Part shown: positions 8,861 through 18,948 of the stretch, piece after piece | How positions within the stretch are numbered: position 1 is the first letter of the stretch | Layout: each line of letters begins with the position of its first letter | Source: Nocardia crassostreae | GTDB lineage: Bacteria; Actinomycetota; Actinomycetes; Mycobacteriales; Mycobacteriaceae | Reading direction: 5' to 3' | NCBI RefSeq assembly: GCF_001613405.1 | Contig: NZ_BDCH01000022.1 | Location: 1-64,000 of the forward strand | Length of the DNA stretch: 64,000 bases | Made by a program: the position numbers and the translations under genes | Notes under the pieces: model-generated | What the model saw: the letters and a program-made list of their open reading frames with translations, nothing else | Databases searched by the model: none | Told to the model about the DNA's origin: nothing

Positions 8861-11800
8861 CGGGTCACCTCGATCTCACCGGCGAGCAGGGTGGAGAGTT
8901 CCTCGACCAGGGGCGCGGGTGGGTTCCAGTCGAAGACCCCGCAGCCGTCCGGGGTGTCGGGGCCGATCATGCCGCGCACGAACAGGTAGCGGATGCCGCC
9001 GAGGTGGGTGGCGGGGTTGTAGGCGGGGAGGCGCCAGCGCAGGTAGCGGTGCAGGGCAACGGAATACAGGATGGCTTGCAAAGGGTAGTGGGAGCGCATC
9101 ATCTCGGCGGCCATGCGGTCGCGGGTGTAGTGAGCGACGGTGAGGTCGCCTTGGCCGAGGCGGTTCGTTTTGTAGTCGACGACGTAGAAGCGGGGGCCGT
9201 CGGTGCGCAGGACGGCATCGATGCTGCCGGTGAGGTAGCCACGCAGCGGGGTGTCGTCGAGATGGGCGATCTGGTCGGCGTAGGAAGTCAGGATGTCGTC
9301 GGGGGGCAGGTGGCGGCGCAGGAGGTCCGCGATATCGGGGACTGTGACGCGGGTGGCGGTGGGGTCGTCGCCACCGGCGAGGGGGAGCTCGAAATCCATT
9401 TCGCTGAGGCGGTCGCGGGCGGAAATATCGGCCAGACAACCGAATCCGATGGGGGTGTGCATGACCGCCAGCAAGGCTCCGGCGAGCACCTCCGGATCGG
9501 CGTCGAAGAGCTGTTCGGAGACGGCGTGGTGGCAGCGGGCGCGGAGTTCGGCGGCCAGATCGGGAGCGTCGGTGTCGATGTACTCCAGAATTTCGTGCAC
9601 GAGGGTGCCGAATTCCGCGCCGTAGGGCAGCGTGTTCATGAGCGACGGGGCGGCGGCGGGAACCTCGAGATCGTCGGAAAGCACCGAGGGCGTGGCGGGT
9701 TCGTCGTCGACGACAGTGCCGTCGGGGGTGTCACCGACGGGCATGGCGTCGTGTGCGCCCGCGGTGAGGGCGGAGTACGAGGTGCGCCGCCAGTTCTGGT
9801 CGAGGTGCCGGTGGAAGCGAGCGACGGCCAAATCCTCCGCGGTGCTGCCAGTTTCCGTACGCGGCAGCCGGGCGCGGGTGGCGCGTTCCACCGATTCGAC
9901 GGTGATGATCCCGGGTTCGGCGGTCGATGCGGCCCATTCCGAGAGTCGTTCCAGGACCACCGAATCCGCGGGCACCGGCGCTTTGTCGGCCACCACCGGG
10001 CTGCCCGGTTCGCGACCCATGATCATGCGATGCAACGGTGCGGTCTGGGTGTCGTAGGCGGGCGCCCACCATGCCACCACCTGCGCTCCTGCACGAGTCA
10101 GCGCGACATAGAGCAGCCGCAGCTCCTCGGCTGCTTCCTCGGCCTCGGCACGCAGGCGGCGCGAGTTGTAGCCCACGGCGTCCGGACCGCCCACATCGAG
10201 GACGCGGCGGCCTTGATCATCGTGGAAGAGCAGCGTCGACGGGTTGCGCATCTTGGCGGCGTCCCACGCGAACGGCACGTACACGATGGGGAATTCGAGC
10301 CCCTTGCTGGCGTGCACGGTGGCGATCTGCACGGCAGCGGCATCGCGGTCCAGGCGGCGGCTGCGGTCGGCGACGCTGCCGGAGGCGGGATCGCGCACCC
10401 GGTCGGCCAGCCACCGGGTGAGCGCGGACAGGCCCAACCCTTCGCGCAGGGCGGCCTCGTCGAGCAGCTGGGCGATCTGCCGGAGATCGGTGAGCTGCCG
10501 TTCGCCGCCTTCGAGGCCGAGCAGGCGCGGGGCGAGTTTCGTTTCGGCGCTCATCTTCTCGAAGACGGCGCCGAAACCGGCGCGCGCGAAAAGCCGGGCG
10601 GAATCCCGCAGTTCGGCGCTGAGGCGGCCCACCAGATCGGCGCCACCGGCATCGATATCGACCGCGCCGAGCCCGAGCAGCGCGGTTCCGGCGACGAGGC
10701 GCACCCGGTCGGCGCGGTGCGGCTGTTCCAGGGTGTGCAGCACCCACAGCCACTCCGCGGCGGCGGCCGTGCCGAAAACGCTTGCCCCACCGGCTAGTAC
10801 GGAGGCGACCCCGGCGGTCTCGAGTTCCTTGCGCACCATGTCGAGCTGATTGCGATTGCGCACAAGCACCGCGATATCGCCCGGCCCGACCAGCCTTTCC
10901 TTCGAGGTCCCGGCATCGATGCGAGTGCCCGATTCCAGCAGCCGCACGATATCGGCCGCCACATCGATGGCGATCCGCTCGCGCTGCTTGCCGACGGTCG
11001 GATACCCGGAGCGATTCAGCGACCCGGCCCCGGTGCGCGGAAAACACCGCAGCCGGAACGGAACCACCGCCGCGGGCTCACCCGCCAGCCGCGAGAACGG
11101 CCGGGTGGCGGAGATCCGGTGCACGGTGATCTCCTTGTGCCCCAAGGCCGCACCGCCCTGCAAATGTTCGAGAGCGGCCAGCAGTCCGGCGTCACTGCGC
11201 CAGTTGGTGGTCAGCTCCTTGCGGGCATCGGCATGCGCGACGGCGTCGAGATAGCTGAGCACCTCCGCACCGCGGAAGGCGTAGATGGCCTGCTTGGGAT
11301 CGCCGACCAGGACGAGCGTGGCATGCCCGTGGAACGCGCGCCGCAGGATGTCCCACTGCAGCGGATCGGTGTCCTGGAATTCGTCCACCAGCGCCACCCG
11401 ATACCGATCCCGGATGCGCCGACAGGCTCGCGGCCCGTGCTCCTCATCGGCGAGCACCTCGTGCAGCAGAACCAGCAGATCATCGAAATCTCGCAGTCCC
11501 GCAAGCCTTTTCCGCCGCGCTGTCTCCACCCGCGCCGCCTCCGCGAACGCCACCCGCTCCCCCGCCGGATCGTCCTCGCCCTCGCCTTCTGGCACCAGCA
11601 CCGCATGCCCGTCCCCCACCGCCGCCGCGGCCAGCCGCTGCGCATCCTGCGGCCCGAACGGCGCGCCCGTGCGCGCGTACCGGCTCAGGTACAGATCGTC
11701 GGCGACGGTCGACACCACATCCTCGATGCCCTCGACCAGCCGCACCCCCGGATCCTGTTCCCCCGCCAACCCCAGCTCGTCCAGCATCCGCTGGCAGAAA

Positions 11801-12456
11801 CTGTGCGTGGTGGCAATGGTCCCCGCATCGAAATCCGACAGCGCCGCCAGCAATCGCTCCCGCCGCGCCGCCACCTCACTGGGCCCCGCCGCCGCCAAAT
11901 GCTTGACCAGCTCATCCCCCTCGGCCCGCGCCCGCTCCGGATCCGCCAGCGCCGCCGCCACCCCCACGAACCGATCCCGAGTCCGCTCCCGCAACTCCTG
12001 CGTGGCCGCCCGGCTGAACGTCACCAACAACAACTCGGAGATATCCACCCCCGCCTCGGCCACGAACCGCACAGCCAAACCCACAATGGCGTACGTCTTC
12101 CCCGTCCCCGCACTCGCCTCCAGCACGGTCGTCCCCACCGGCAGCGCCCCCGTCAACGCGAACCGATCCCCCGAATCCCCGTGCACCACAACCACACTCA
12201 CTCCTCCAGAAGGCATCCCCGCCTCGTCACGCCCACCACTGCTCCACAACCCTTCGCCCACCACCGGTTGATCCTCGAGCTCGAACAACTCGTTCTCGTC
12301 CACACCGCCGCCCGGGCTCGCGGTCGTCGATTCCGCCCTGACCGCACGGGTGACCGGTGCGGCGCCGATACGTTCGGAATCGAACGTATCGCCACCGCGC
12401 CGGGTGCGGGTGGGGGCGGGGTCGAGGTCGGTGAGCGAGAAGAGGTCGTCGGTCAT
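8857..12456 (-). CDS. recB: Exodeoxyribonuclease V beta subunit (RecB helicase-nuclease)
   Basis: The 1199-residue UvrD-like helicase with C-terminal nuclease has Walker A EASAGTGKTYA near residue 113, motif II VDEFQDTDPLQW near 350, the SF1A motifs ATVHASKGLEFP and LYVALTRAG, and the nuclease motif VVDYKTNR near 1115. The first ~90 residues (rich in Asp, Thr and Arg) precede the usual RecB start and look disordered. Two starts compete: ATG 12456 with GGAAGG upstream, and GTG 12195, which has GGAGGA six bases upstream and begins just before the canonical N-terminus. It lies 28 bp after recC and overlaps recD by four bases. Confidence 0.94.
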   Translation of the reverse strand: MTDDLFSLTDLDPAPTRTRRGGDTFDSERIGAAPVTRAVRAESTTASPGGGVDENELFELEDQPVVGEGLWSSGGRDEAGMPSGGVSVVVVHGDSGDRFALTGALPVGTTVLEASAGTGKTYAIVGLAVRFVAEAGVDISELLLVTFSRAATQELRERTRDRFVGVAAALADPERARAEGDELVKHLAAAGPSEVAARRERLLAALSDFDAGTIATTHSFCQRMLDELGLAGEQDPGVRLVEGIEDVVSTVADDLYLSRYARTGAPFGPQDAQRLAAAAVGDGHAVLVPEGEGEDDPAGERVAFAEAARVETARRKRLAGLRDFDDLLVLLHEVLADEEHGPRACRRIRDRYRVALVDEFQDTDPLQWDILRRAFHGHATLVLVGDPKQAIYAFRGAEVLSYLDAVAHADARKELTTNWRSDAGLLAALEHLQGGAALGHKEITVHRISATRPFSRLAGEPAAVVPFRLRCFPRTGAGSLNRSGYPTVGKQRERIAIDVAADIVRLLESGTRIDAGTSKERLVGPGDIAVLVRNRNQLDMVRKELETAGVASVLAGGASVFGTAAAAEWLWVLHTLEQPHRADRVRLVAGTALLGLGAVDIDAGGADLVGRLSAELRDSARLFARAGFGAVFEKMSAETKLAPRLLGLEGGERQLTDLRQIAQLLDEAALREGLGLSALTRWLADRVRDPASGSVADRSRRLDRDAAAVQIATVHASKGLEFPIVYVPFAWDAAKMRNPSTLLFHDDQGRRVLDVGGPDAVGYNSRRLRAEAEEAAEELRLLYVALTRAGAQVVAWWAPAYDTQTAPLHRMIMGREPGSPVVADKAPVPADSVVLERLSEWAASTAEPGIITVESVERATRARLPRTETGSTAEDLAVARFHRHLDQNWRRTSYSALTAGAHDAMPVGDTPDGTVVDDEPATPSVLSDDLEVPAAAPSLMNTLPYGAEFGTLVHEILEYIDTDAPDLAAELRARCHHAVSEQLFDADPEVLAGALLAVMHTPIGFGCLADISARDRLSEMDFELPLAGGDDPTATRVTVPDIADLLRRHLPPDDILTSYADQIAHLDDTPLRGYLTGSIDAVLRTDGPRFYVVDYKTNRLGQGDLTVAHYTRDRMAAEMMRSHYPLQAILYSVALHRYLRWRLPAYNPATHLGGIRYLFVRGMIGPDTPDGCGVFDWNPPAPLVEELSTLLAGEIEVTR
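12365..12390. repeat. Perfect palindrome inside the 5' part of recB
   Basis: Arms CGATACGTTCG (12365-12375) and CGAACGTATCG (12380-12390) flank a four-base GAAT loop. It lies in the poorly conserved N-terminal extension of recB, upstream of the alternative GTG start at 12195. It could be a protein-binding site or an RNA hairpin; no function is established. Confidence 0.6.
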
Positions 12457-12484
12457 CCGTGCCTTCCGTTTTCGGGTCCGGTGG

Positions 12485-15400
12485 TCATGGCTGGCTCTGA
12501 TTCTCGTTGGTGAGCAAGGGAATCCAGAGACGACGCGCCAGTTCGCCGAAGCGGGTGGGTTCGGCGGCGCCCTCGGCGGACGGGCCCGTCAGCTGATGGA
12601 AGCGGGGGGACGGGCCCAGGATGTGGCGCAGGTAGCGGTCGGTGTTGTCGCCGTACTTGCCCGCGAATTCCTCTTCCGCGGACTGGAGGGCGTCCTCGGG
12701 AGGCGCACCGCCCGCGCGGCGTTCGGCGTAGACGGCCGTGGCGGCGGGGGTGATGGGGAGGGGTTCGGTGAGGCCCTCGTCGCGCAGGGCGACCAGGTCG
12801 CGCAGAAGGGTGCGGGCGGTGGCGCAGTCGGGGGCGGTGAGGGTGGATTGCCAGGCGGGGCGTGAGCCCTTGCCGCGGCCGATGGTGATGGCGCGCCAGG
12901 ATTGGTGTCCGGCGGTGGCGGACAGGGCGAGCAGGCGGACCCAGGCGGCCATGCGGTGTTTGGGGGCCAGGCGGGAGAAGGTGGTGCGCAGCAGGGCGTC
13001 GTCGTGCACGTCGGGGACGGTGCCGGTGAGGCGGCGGCCGTCGCCCAGCTCGACGGCGATATCGACGGTGCGGGAAGGGATTTCGTGCAGGGGCTGGGCC
13101 ACGCGCACGAGGCGGTCGACGGTGGACTCGACATCGTCGAGGACGGCCGCGCCCAGGCCGAAGGGCGGCAGGGTGCCGCGCCGCCATTCGGCGGCGCGCA
13201 GGGCATTGGGGTCGACGCCGGTGAGGCGGGCGGACAGCATGCGTTCGCCCATATTCCATTTGGTGAGGCCGTCGAGTTCGATGGGGAGCCGGTCGGCGAT
13301 CTCCTCCTCGTCCTCGGGGACGCGAATACCCAAGCGCTGCCACAGGAATGCGCGCACGGGATGCTCGGTGAAGGAGATCACATCGGCCAGTTCGACATCG
13401 CCGCGTTCCGTCGCGGGCAAGGCGGCCGCCAGGAACGGTGGCCGGGGCGCGGGCTGCTGCCCGGCGGCAAGCGCTCCGGCGAGGGCGACGGCATCGAAGC
13501 TGAAAGGCTTGTCGGCCTGGAAGTTCCGGCGATCGAACGGTTGCAGGGGATGCCGGGTGACGACCGCGCCCATAGCGTCCGCGCCGACATGGGCGCGCAC
13601 GGTGTCGAGCACCTCGGCCAGCGGAATGGCGGGCGGGCGATGCGCACCGCTGACCGGATCGGATCCGGTGTGCAGCAACACGAGTCGCTCCCCCGCCGCC
13701 ATGATGGCATCCAGCAGCAGCTGCCGGTCCTCGCTGCGCGGGTCGCGGTCGCCGGGGCAGCGATGGCGGGCGAGCACATCGTCGCCGTCCACGCCGCCCG
13801 TGCGCGGGAAGATCTCGTCGTCCAGGCCCAGCAGCACCACCACGCGATGCGGCACCGACCGCATGGGCACCATGGTGCACACCGTCAGCTCGCCGGTGCG
13901 GAAGTTGGCCCGCGAGGGCCGTCCGGCCAGCCGCGCCGCCAGCAGGGCGGCGATATCGGTGAGCCGCAGGGGAATCTCGCCCGCGTACTCGGTCGCCGCC
14001 GCCAGCTCGCGCCGCGCCTGCACCCCCATCCACCCCTGGGTGAGCGGCACGTCGGTGAGCAGGTCCAGGGCCCGCCCGAGCACCGTCGCCCATTCGGTGG
14101 CGGGCCGGGCGGTCCCGGCCGGTTCGGTGAGGGAGGTGCCGCGCAGATCCCGCAGGCACACCGCGAGCCGGTCGATGAATTCCGCGAAGCGCCCGGCCAA
14201 GTCGATGTCATTCGAGTCCACGTCATCGAGAGGGAGCACGAGATCCAGCCAGTCCTCGGTGGATTCGCCCGCGGCCACGCCCAGCAGAATTCGGTCGACG
14301 GCGGCTTTGAGCGTGTTCTGCGCGAAATCGCCCAGCCCGAACGCCTGTCGCTGCCGCTGCCCGATCCCCCAGCGCGCGCCGGTCTCGGCGGCCCATTCGC
14401 GCAGCCGTTCGATATCGTCCTCATCGAAGCCGCAGCGCAGCCGAACCGGTTCCGCCGCAGCCAGATCCAGCACCTCGGTGGCGGTGACGCGGCCGTCGGC
14501 GAGCTCGAGCAGGGTGCCGATCACATCGAGCAGCGGGTTCACGGCGCGCTGCGCGCGGTCGGCGAGACGCACGCGCAGTCCGTGCGCGGGATGGCCGGGC
14601 GCGGCGCCGTCGAGGGACCACTGCCCGAACGCGGCGCGCACCAGTGGCGCGTAGCTCTCGACATCCGGGCACATGACGATCACATCGCGCGGCTCCAAAC
14701 TCGGTTCCGCGCTGAATAATCCGAGCAGCACATCGCGCAACACCTCCACCTGCCGGGCGGGCCCGTGGCAGGAGTGCACGCTGATGCTGCCGTCGGCCAG
14801 CGCCGGTTCCGGCATGAGCGACCAGCGGTCCTGCCGGATGGCGGCCTGCAGTTCGGTCAGCAGCGTGCGCGTGCCGACGCCTTCGGGCAGCGGGTGGTAG
14901 GTGTCGATGTGGTCGTATCCGGACAGCCGCTCCTGCAATTCGCGCACATCCCGGCCCAGCGCGGCCAGCAGCGGATGCCGCACCCGCACACCGGAATTCG
15001 GCATCACCTCGGCATCGGCCAGCTTGGTCCACAGCGCGGGGCTCGGGTACACCAGCCACAGGTGCACCTGCCGTCCGGCCGACAGCGCCGACAACACCTC
15101 CAACTGGTCGGTCGTCAATCGCGTTACGCCGAACAGCGAAATCCGCTCCGGCAGCGCCACCACCCCGGGTTCGGCCCGCAACCGCGCGCAAGCCTCCTCG
15201 AGCCGCTCGGCCGGGCTCGGCACCCCGACCGCATCCCGCAATCGCCGCCACAGCACCGGCTGCCACAACAGATCCGCGGGCAGCGCATTCCCCGCCCCGT
15301 CGGTGTCGGAACCGCCCGCCCAGTCCGTGATCATGACGGGCCGCTGCGTCCCATAACTCGCGAACAGCTCCGCGATCCGCGCCGCCGTCGCGTACCGCCG

Positions 15401-15793
15401 CCCCACCCGGTACCCGCCCGCATCCCCGTGCCCGAGGTGCCGCGCCAGCACCGCCGCCCACGACTCGCCGAGCACGTCGTCGATGACGGGCAGCAGCGTC
15501 CACACCAATCGCTCCGGAGCCCAAGGATCTTCCTCGGGCGACATACCGGTCGCCTCGGAGAGCACCGCCGCCACCAGCCCGGCCGGATCCGCGAAGTCGA
15601 TATTGGCCGACACCCCGTCGGCCCCCGCGCTGCTGCCCAGCACCGCCGACAGCCGCTGATTGAGCCACCGCTCGATCCCCTTGGCCGGAACCGCCACCAC
15701 TTCCGGGGTGAACGGATCACCGAGCGGATCGGCGAGCAGCTCGGCCAGCGCGTCGGCGAGCGTGTCCGCACGCTCGGCCCGGTGAATATGCAC
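12485..15793 (-). CDS. recC: Exodeoxyribonuclease V gamma subunit (RecC)
   Basis: The 1102-residue inactive-helicase subunit holds RecB and RecD together and reads Chi-like sites. It begins MHIHRAERADTLADAL. Family marks are the segment EVVAVPAKGIERWLNQRLS near residue 50, HSCHGPARQVEVLRDVLL near 340 and VVVLLGLDDEIFPR in the second half. Length is normal. It is the first gene of the rec operon; the promoter should lie in 15794-15960. The ATG at 15793 is the first possible start before the conserved N-terminus. recB follows after 28 bp. Confidence 0.94.
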   Translation of the reverse strand: MHIHRAERADTLADALAELLADPLGDPFTPEVVAVPAKGIERWLNQRLSAVLGSSAGADGVSANIDFADPAGLVAAVLSEATGMSPEEDPWAPERLVWTLLPVIDDVLGESWAAVLARHLGHGDAGGYRVGRRYATAARIAELFASYGTQRPVMITDWAGGSDTDGAGNALPADLLWQPVLWRRLRDAVGVPSPAERLEEACARLRAEPGVVALPERISLFGVTRLTTDQLEVLSALSAGRQVHLWLVYPSPALWTKLADAEVMPNSGVRVRHPLLAALGRDVRELQERLSGYDHIDTYHPLPEGVGTRTLLTELQAAIRQDRWSLMPEPALADGSISVHSCHGPARQVEVLRDVLLGLFSAEPSLEPRDVIVMCPDVESYAPLVRAAFGQWSLDGAAPGHPAHGLRVRLADRAQRAVNPLLDVIGTLLELADGRVTATEVLDLAAAEPVRLRCGFDEDDIERLREWAAETGARWGIGQRQRQAFGLGDFAQNTLKAAVDRILLGVAAGESTEDWLDLVLPLDDVDSNDIDLAGRFAEFIDRLAVCLRDLRGTSLTEPAGTARPATEWATVLGRALDLLTDVPLTQGWMGVQARRELAAATEYAGEIPLRLTDIAALLAARLAGRPSRANFRTGELTVCTMVPMRSVPHRVVVLLGLDDEIFPRTGGVDGDDVLARHRCPGDRDPRSEDRQLLLDAIMAAGERLVLLHTGSDPVSGAHRPPAIPLAEVLDTVRAHVGADAMGAVVTRHPLQPFDRRNFQADKPFSFDAVALAGALAAGQQPAPRPPFLAAALPATERGDVELADVISFTEHPVRAFLWQRLGIRVPEDEEEIADRLPIELDGLTKWNMGERMLSARLTGVDPNALRAAEWRRGTLPPFGLGAAVLDDVESTVDRLVRVAQPLHEIPSRTVDIAVELGDGRRLTGTVPDVHDDALLRTTFSRLAPKHRMAAWVRLLALSATAGHQSWRAITIGRGKGSRPAWQSTLTAPDCATARTLLRDLVALRDEGLTEPLPITPAATAVYAERRAGGAPPEDALQSAEEEFAGKYGDNTDRYLRHILGPSPRFHQLTGPSAEGAAEPTRFGELARRLWIPLLTNENQSQP

Positions 15794-15971
15794 GAGCTGT
15801 GTTTATACAGTCGGCGAACGACATGCAAACACCAAGCGCCGCGGCTCGCCGGGTGACACCCGACACACGCCGAAGATTAGCTAGGGCGCGTCACACCGAA
15901 ATTCGCATGTGGTATGCGACAGTGCCTTTCGGGGAGGTCGGCAAGTGGCTAGGAAAGGCTGGTAGAAGTCG

Positions 15972-16178
15972 ATGTCTGCGCCGGTGATTCCCATGGTCCC
16001 GAGACGCGGGTTCACGGTTCGCCGGGTCGGAGAACGGTGGGAGCTGGTCAACTCCCGCTACTACGGCCGCACCGTCGTATTGAAGTCCTGGCCCCGGGAC
16101 CGGCACACCGAGGCCTTCGAGCACTGCTACCGCCTCAATGGCCGCACCATCGAGGAACTACGCGCGGCATTCCGATGA
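15972..16178 (+). CDS. Short basic conserved-type protein, unknown function
   Basis: The 68-residue protein is rich in Arg and aromatic residues (RRVGERWELVNSRYYGRTVV). It has no signal peptide or membrane segment. The ATG at 15972 has a purine-rich GGAAAGGCTGGTAGAAG upstream. The distribution of charged and aromatic residues and the codon bias look like coding sequence. It is divergent from recC and followed 104 bp later by a serine hydrolase gene. I do not recognise the family. Confidence 0.6.
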   Translation: MSAPVIPMVPRRGFTVRRVGERWELVNSRYYGRTVVLKSWPRDRHTEAFEHCYRLNGRTIEELRAAFR

Positions 16179-16282
16179 AACCCGCTGGGACAGCGGCGTT
16201 TCAGTAGCACACCGGGCGCTCTACCTCAAGACGTGCGCAGCGGACGTTGTCATGTCTATTGTGGTGCACCGTGCGTTCTCCG

Positions 16283-17155
16283 ATGGCCCGGCGCTCCCGT
16301 GTGGCCGCCTCCGCTTGCGTTCTAGCCGCCGCTGCTCTGCTGCCGGCGGCTCCGGTGTTGCTCCCCGTCGCCGGCGCCTCGCCGATCATGACGCAGGGCT
16401 GCCAGCCTGGCTTCGACTGCGATATGAGCAATCGCATCGCCAAGGTGGACAGCTATCTGAGCGGCCGCCCCGGCGTCACCGGTTATGTGGTGCGCGACCG
16501 CGTCACCGGCGGCATCTACCAGAATGGCAACGCGGACAACATGTTCTGGACCGCGTCCACCATCAAGCTGGCGATCGCGGAGGATCTGCTGAATCGCGCC
16601 CGCATCGGCGCCATCAATCTGGAGCCGGGCGACCGCGCGCTCATGGAATCCATGCTGGCAACCTCCAATGACAATGCCGCCGACATTCTGTGGAACAAGT
16701 ACGCCGGTATCGACCGCATGGCCTTCCAGAACGCCTTCCGCGCCAATGGCATGAGCGGCCTGGTCCCGCTGCCGCCGGTCACCGCGCCCGAGCAGATCAA
16801 GCTCTTCCCCGACTGGGGTTTCCAGCAGTGCAGCCCCGCCGACCTGGATCGGCTCATGGACAACATCCTCACCCGCATGCACCCCGACGACCGCAACTAC
16901 CTCGTCGACCGCATGCGCCAGGTCGACACCAACCAGCACTGGGGCGTGTGGGGCGCGGGCGCGGCCATGCAGCCGGGGCTGAAGAACGGCTGGTCCGCCG
17001 AACAGGGCGGCTGGGTGGTCAACTCGGTCGGCTTCGCCGGACCGGGCGAGCGCTACCCCCTCGCGATCATGACCGATCAGGGCGCGCAGGGCGGCTACGC
17101 CGAGGGCGCGGAGACCACCACCAAGGTGGCGCAGATTCTCTTCGCGGGTCGCTGA
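16283..17155 (+). CDS. Secreted serine hydrolase of the class A beta-lactamase fold
   Basis: The 290-residue protein has an N-terminal signal (Arg-rich start, hydrophobic 11-30, likely cleavage near AGASP). Active-site motifs are S92-T-I-K95 (SxxK), S128-N-D and K234-N-G, the order expected for penicillin-binding or beta-lactamase serine hydrolases. The KTG box is KNG and the omega-loop Glu is not obvious. It may therefore be a DD-peptidase-like or lipoprotein-processing hydrolase and not a strong beta-lactamase. Two Cys pairs could form disulfides. The ATG at 16283 starts the signal peptide; a TTG upstream at 16247 is less likely. A hairpin terminator follows. Confidence 0.78.
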   Translation: MARRSRVAASACVLAAAALLPAAPVLLPVAGASPIMTQGCQPGFDCDMSNRIAKVDSYLSGRPGVTGYVVRDRVTGGIYQNGNADNMFWTASTIKLAIAEDLLNRARIGAINLEPGDRALMESMLATSNDNAADILWNKYAGIDRMAFQNAFRANGMSGLVPLPPVTAPEQIKLFPDWGFQQCSPADLDRLMDNILTRMHPDDRNYLVDRMRQVDTNQHWGVWGAGAAMQPGLKNGWSAEQGGWVVNSVGFAGPGERYPLAIMTDQGAQGGYAEGAETTTKVAQILFAGR

Positions 17156-17168
17156 GCTCGATTCATTC

Positions 17169-17202
17169 TGCGGACGCCATCCCTCAGGGGGTGGCGTCCG
17201 CA
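17169..17202 (+). terminator. Hairpin terminator after the serine hydrolase gene
   Basis: Perfect 11-bp stem TGCGGACGCCA / TGGCGTCCGCA with a 12-base loop, starting 14 bases after the stop codon and followed by a short T-containing stretch. Confidence 0.8.
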
Positions 17203-17405
17203 TCATTTCCGCCGTGGGCCGAGGCGACGGGCCACGATGACCACGACATTCCCCCTGACCGACCGCCCATATTGTATTTTCGAGGAGGGTTCGCACGGTC
17301 GGTTTCCGGTTTTGGTCCTGATTGGTCCTCGTACCTCACGTCGTACTACCGTTGGACGTGAAGTGTCGTAGTTTCGCCGTCTGGCCTAGGAGCAGGGACA
17401 ACTAG

Positions 17406-18854
17406 ATGAACGCCGATAATTCCGTTGAGCAGCGCCACCGCGTGGTGGTGATCGGGTCCGGGTTCGGTGGACTGTTCGCCTGCAAGCATCTGCGCAAGGC
17501 CGACGTCGACATCACCCTCATCTCCAAGACCTCCACGCACCTGTTCCAGCCGCTGCTGTACCAGGTGGCGACCGGCATCCTGTCGGTCGGTGAGATCGCC
17601 CCGTCCACCCGCATCGTGCTGCGCAAGCAGAAGAACGTCGGCGTGATCATGGGCGATGTGCACGATATCGACCTCGACGGCGGCACCATCACCTCGCGCC
17701 TGCTGGACGCGGACACCGTCACCCCGTTCGACAGCCTCATCGTGGCCACGGGCGCGCAGCAGTCCTACTTCGGCAACGATCATTTCGCCACCTACGCGCC
17801 TGGTATGAAGACCATCGACGATGCGCTCGAGCTACGCGCCCGCATTCTCGGCTCCTTCGAAGAGGCGGAACTGGCCAAGACCCAGGAGATCCGCGACCGG
17901 TTCATGACCTTCGTGGTCGTCGGCGCGGGCCCCACCGGCATCGAATTGGCCGGGCAGATCGCCGAACTCGCCGACCGCACCCTCGACGGCGCGTTCCGTA
18001 ATATCGACACCCGCGACGCCCGCGTCATCCTGGTCGAGGGCGCCGGGGCGGTGCTCGCGCCCATGGGTCCCAAACTCGGTGGCAAGGCGCACAAGCGGCT
18101 CGAGAAGATGGGCGTGGAGATCCAGCTCAACGCCATGGTCACCAATGTGGACGCGCGCGGGGTGACCATAAAGGACAAGGACGGCTCCGAGCGGCGCATC
18201 GAATCCGCGTGCAAGGTGTGGTCGGCCGGTGTGCAGGCCAGCGAACTGGGCAAGCTGCTCGCGGAACGGTCCAAGGGCACCGAGGTCGATCGCGCCGGGC
18301 GCGTGGTGGTCGAACCGGATCTGACCATCAAGGGATATCCGAACGTCTTCGTGGTCGGCGACCTCATGTCGGTGCCGGGCGTGCCCGGACAGGCGCAGGG
18401 CGCCATCCAGGGCGGCACCTATGCGGCGCGGGCCATCAAGGCCGAACTCGACGGGGCGCACAAGCCCGAGGACCGCAAGCCGTTCAAGTACTTCGACAAG
18501 GGCTCCATGGCCACGGTGTCGCGGTTCAATGCGGTCTGCCAGGTCGGCAAGCTGGAGTTCAGCGGTTTCATCGCCTGGCTGGCGTGGCTGGGCCTGCACC
18601 TGTGGTACCTGGTCGGCTTCCGCAGCCGATTCGTCACCGTGCTCGAATGGTTCGTGTCCTTCCTGGGCCGCCACCGCGGTCAGATGGCCGCCACCGAGCA
18701 GTGGGTGTTCGCGCGGCTGGCGCTCGAGGCGCTCGACGATCCCGAAGAGGCGCTCGAGCTCCACAAGCAGATCGGCGGCGAAACTCCCACGGGGAACGGC
18801 AAACCCGTAGCGAATACACCGACCGGTCCCCAAGCCGGACCCCGTACTGCCTGA
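17406..18854 (+). CDS. ndh: Type II NADH:quinone dehydrogenase
   Basis: The 482-residue single-subunit flavoprotein oxidises NADH and reduces menaquinone at the inner face of the membrane without pumping protons. The FAD motif is GSGFGG at 17-22; the NADH motif is VVGAGPTGIELAG near 173-185. The segment VFVVGDLMSVPGVPGQAQGAIQGG is the usual quinone/FAD loop. A hydrophobic C-terminal stretch (IAWLAWLGLHLWYLVGF, near 385-402) anchors the enzyme. The ATG at 17406 has AGGAGCAGGGA upstream. The 250-bp upstream region holds a terminator and presumably its own promoter. Confidence 0.95.
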   Translation: MNADNSVEQRHRVVVIGSGFGGLFACKHLRKADVDITLISKTSTHLFQPLLYQVATGILSVGEIAPSTRIVLRKQKNVGVIMGDVHDIDLDGGTITSRLLDADTVTPFDSLIVATGAQQSYFGNDHFATYAPGMKTIDDALELRARILGSFEEAELAKTQEIRDRFMTFVVVGAGPTGIELAGQIAELADRTLDGAFRNIDTRDARVILVEGAGAVLAPMGPKLGGKAHKRLEKMGVEIQLNAMVTNVDARGVTIKDKDGSERRIESACKVWSAGVQASELGKLLAERSKGTEVDRAGRVVVEPDLTIKGYPNVFVVGDLMSVPGVPGQAQGAIQGGTYAARAIKAELDGAHKPEDRKPFKYFDKGSMATVSRFNAVCQVGKLEFSGFIAWLAWLGLHLWYLVGFRSRFVTVLEWFVSFLGRHRGQMAATEQWVFARLALEALDDPEEALELHKQIGGETPTGNGKPVANTPTGPQAGPRTA

Positions 18855-18948
18855 TCGCACCGTCATAGGGCGCTTGACCCGACCAATCCGGCACACCGGC
18901 CGGATCCGAATGTTCGACATCCATGAACAGTCGTCAGAAAGGTCATTC

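Noticed and set aside
16283..17155. Calling the serine hydrolase a true class A beta-lactamase (blaC)
   Set aside because: The KTG box is KNG and the omega-loop Glu is not clear; the neighbouring BlaI/BlaR1-like genes are 27 kb away.
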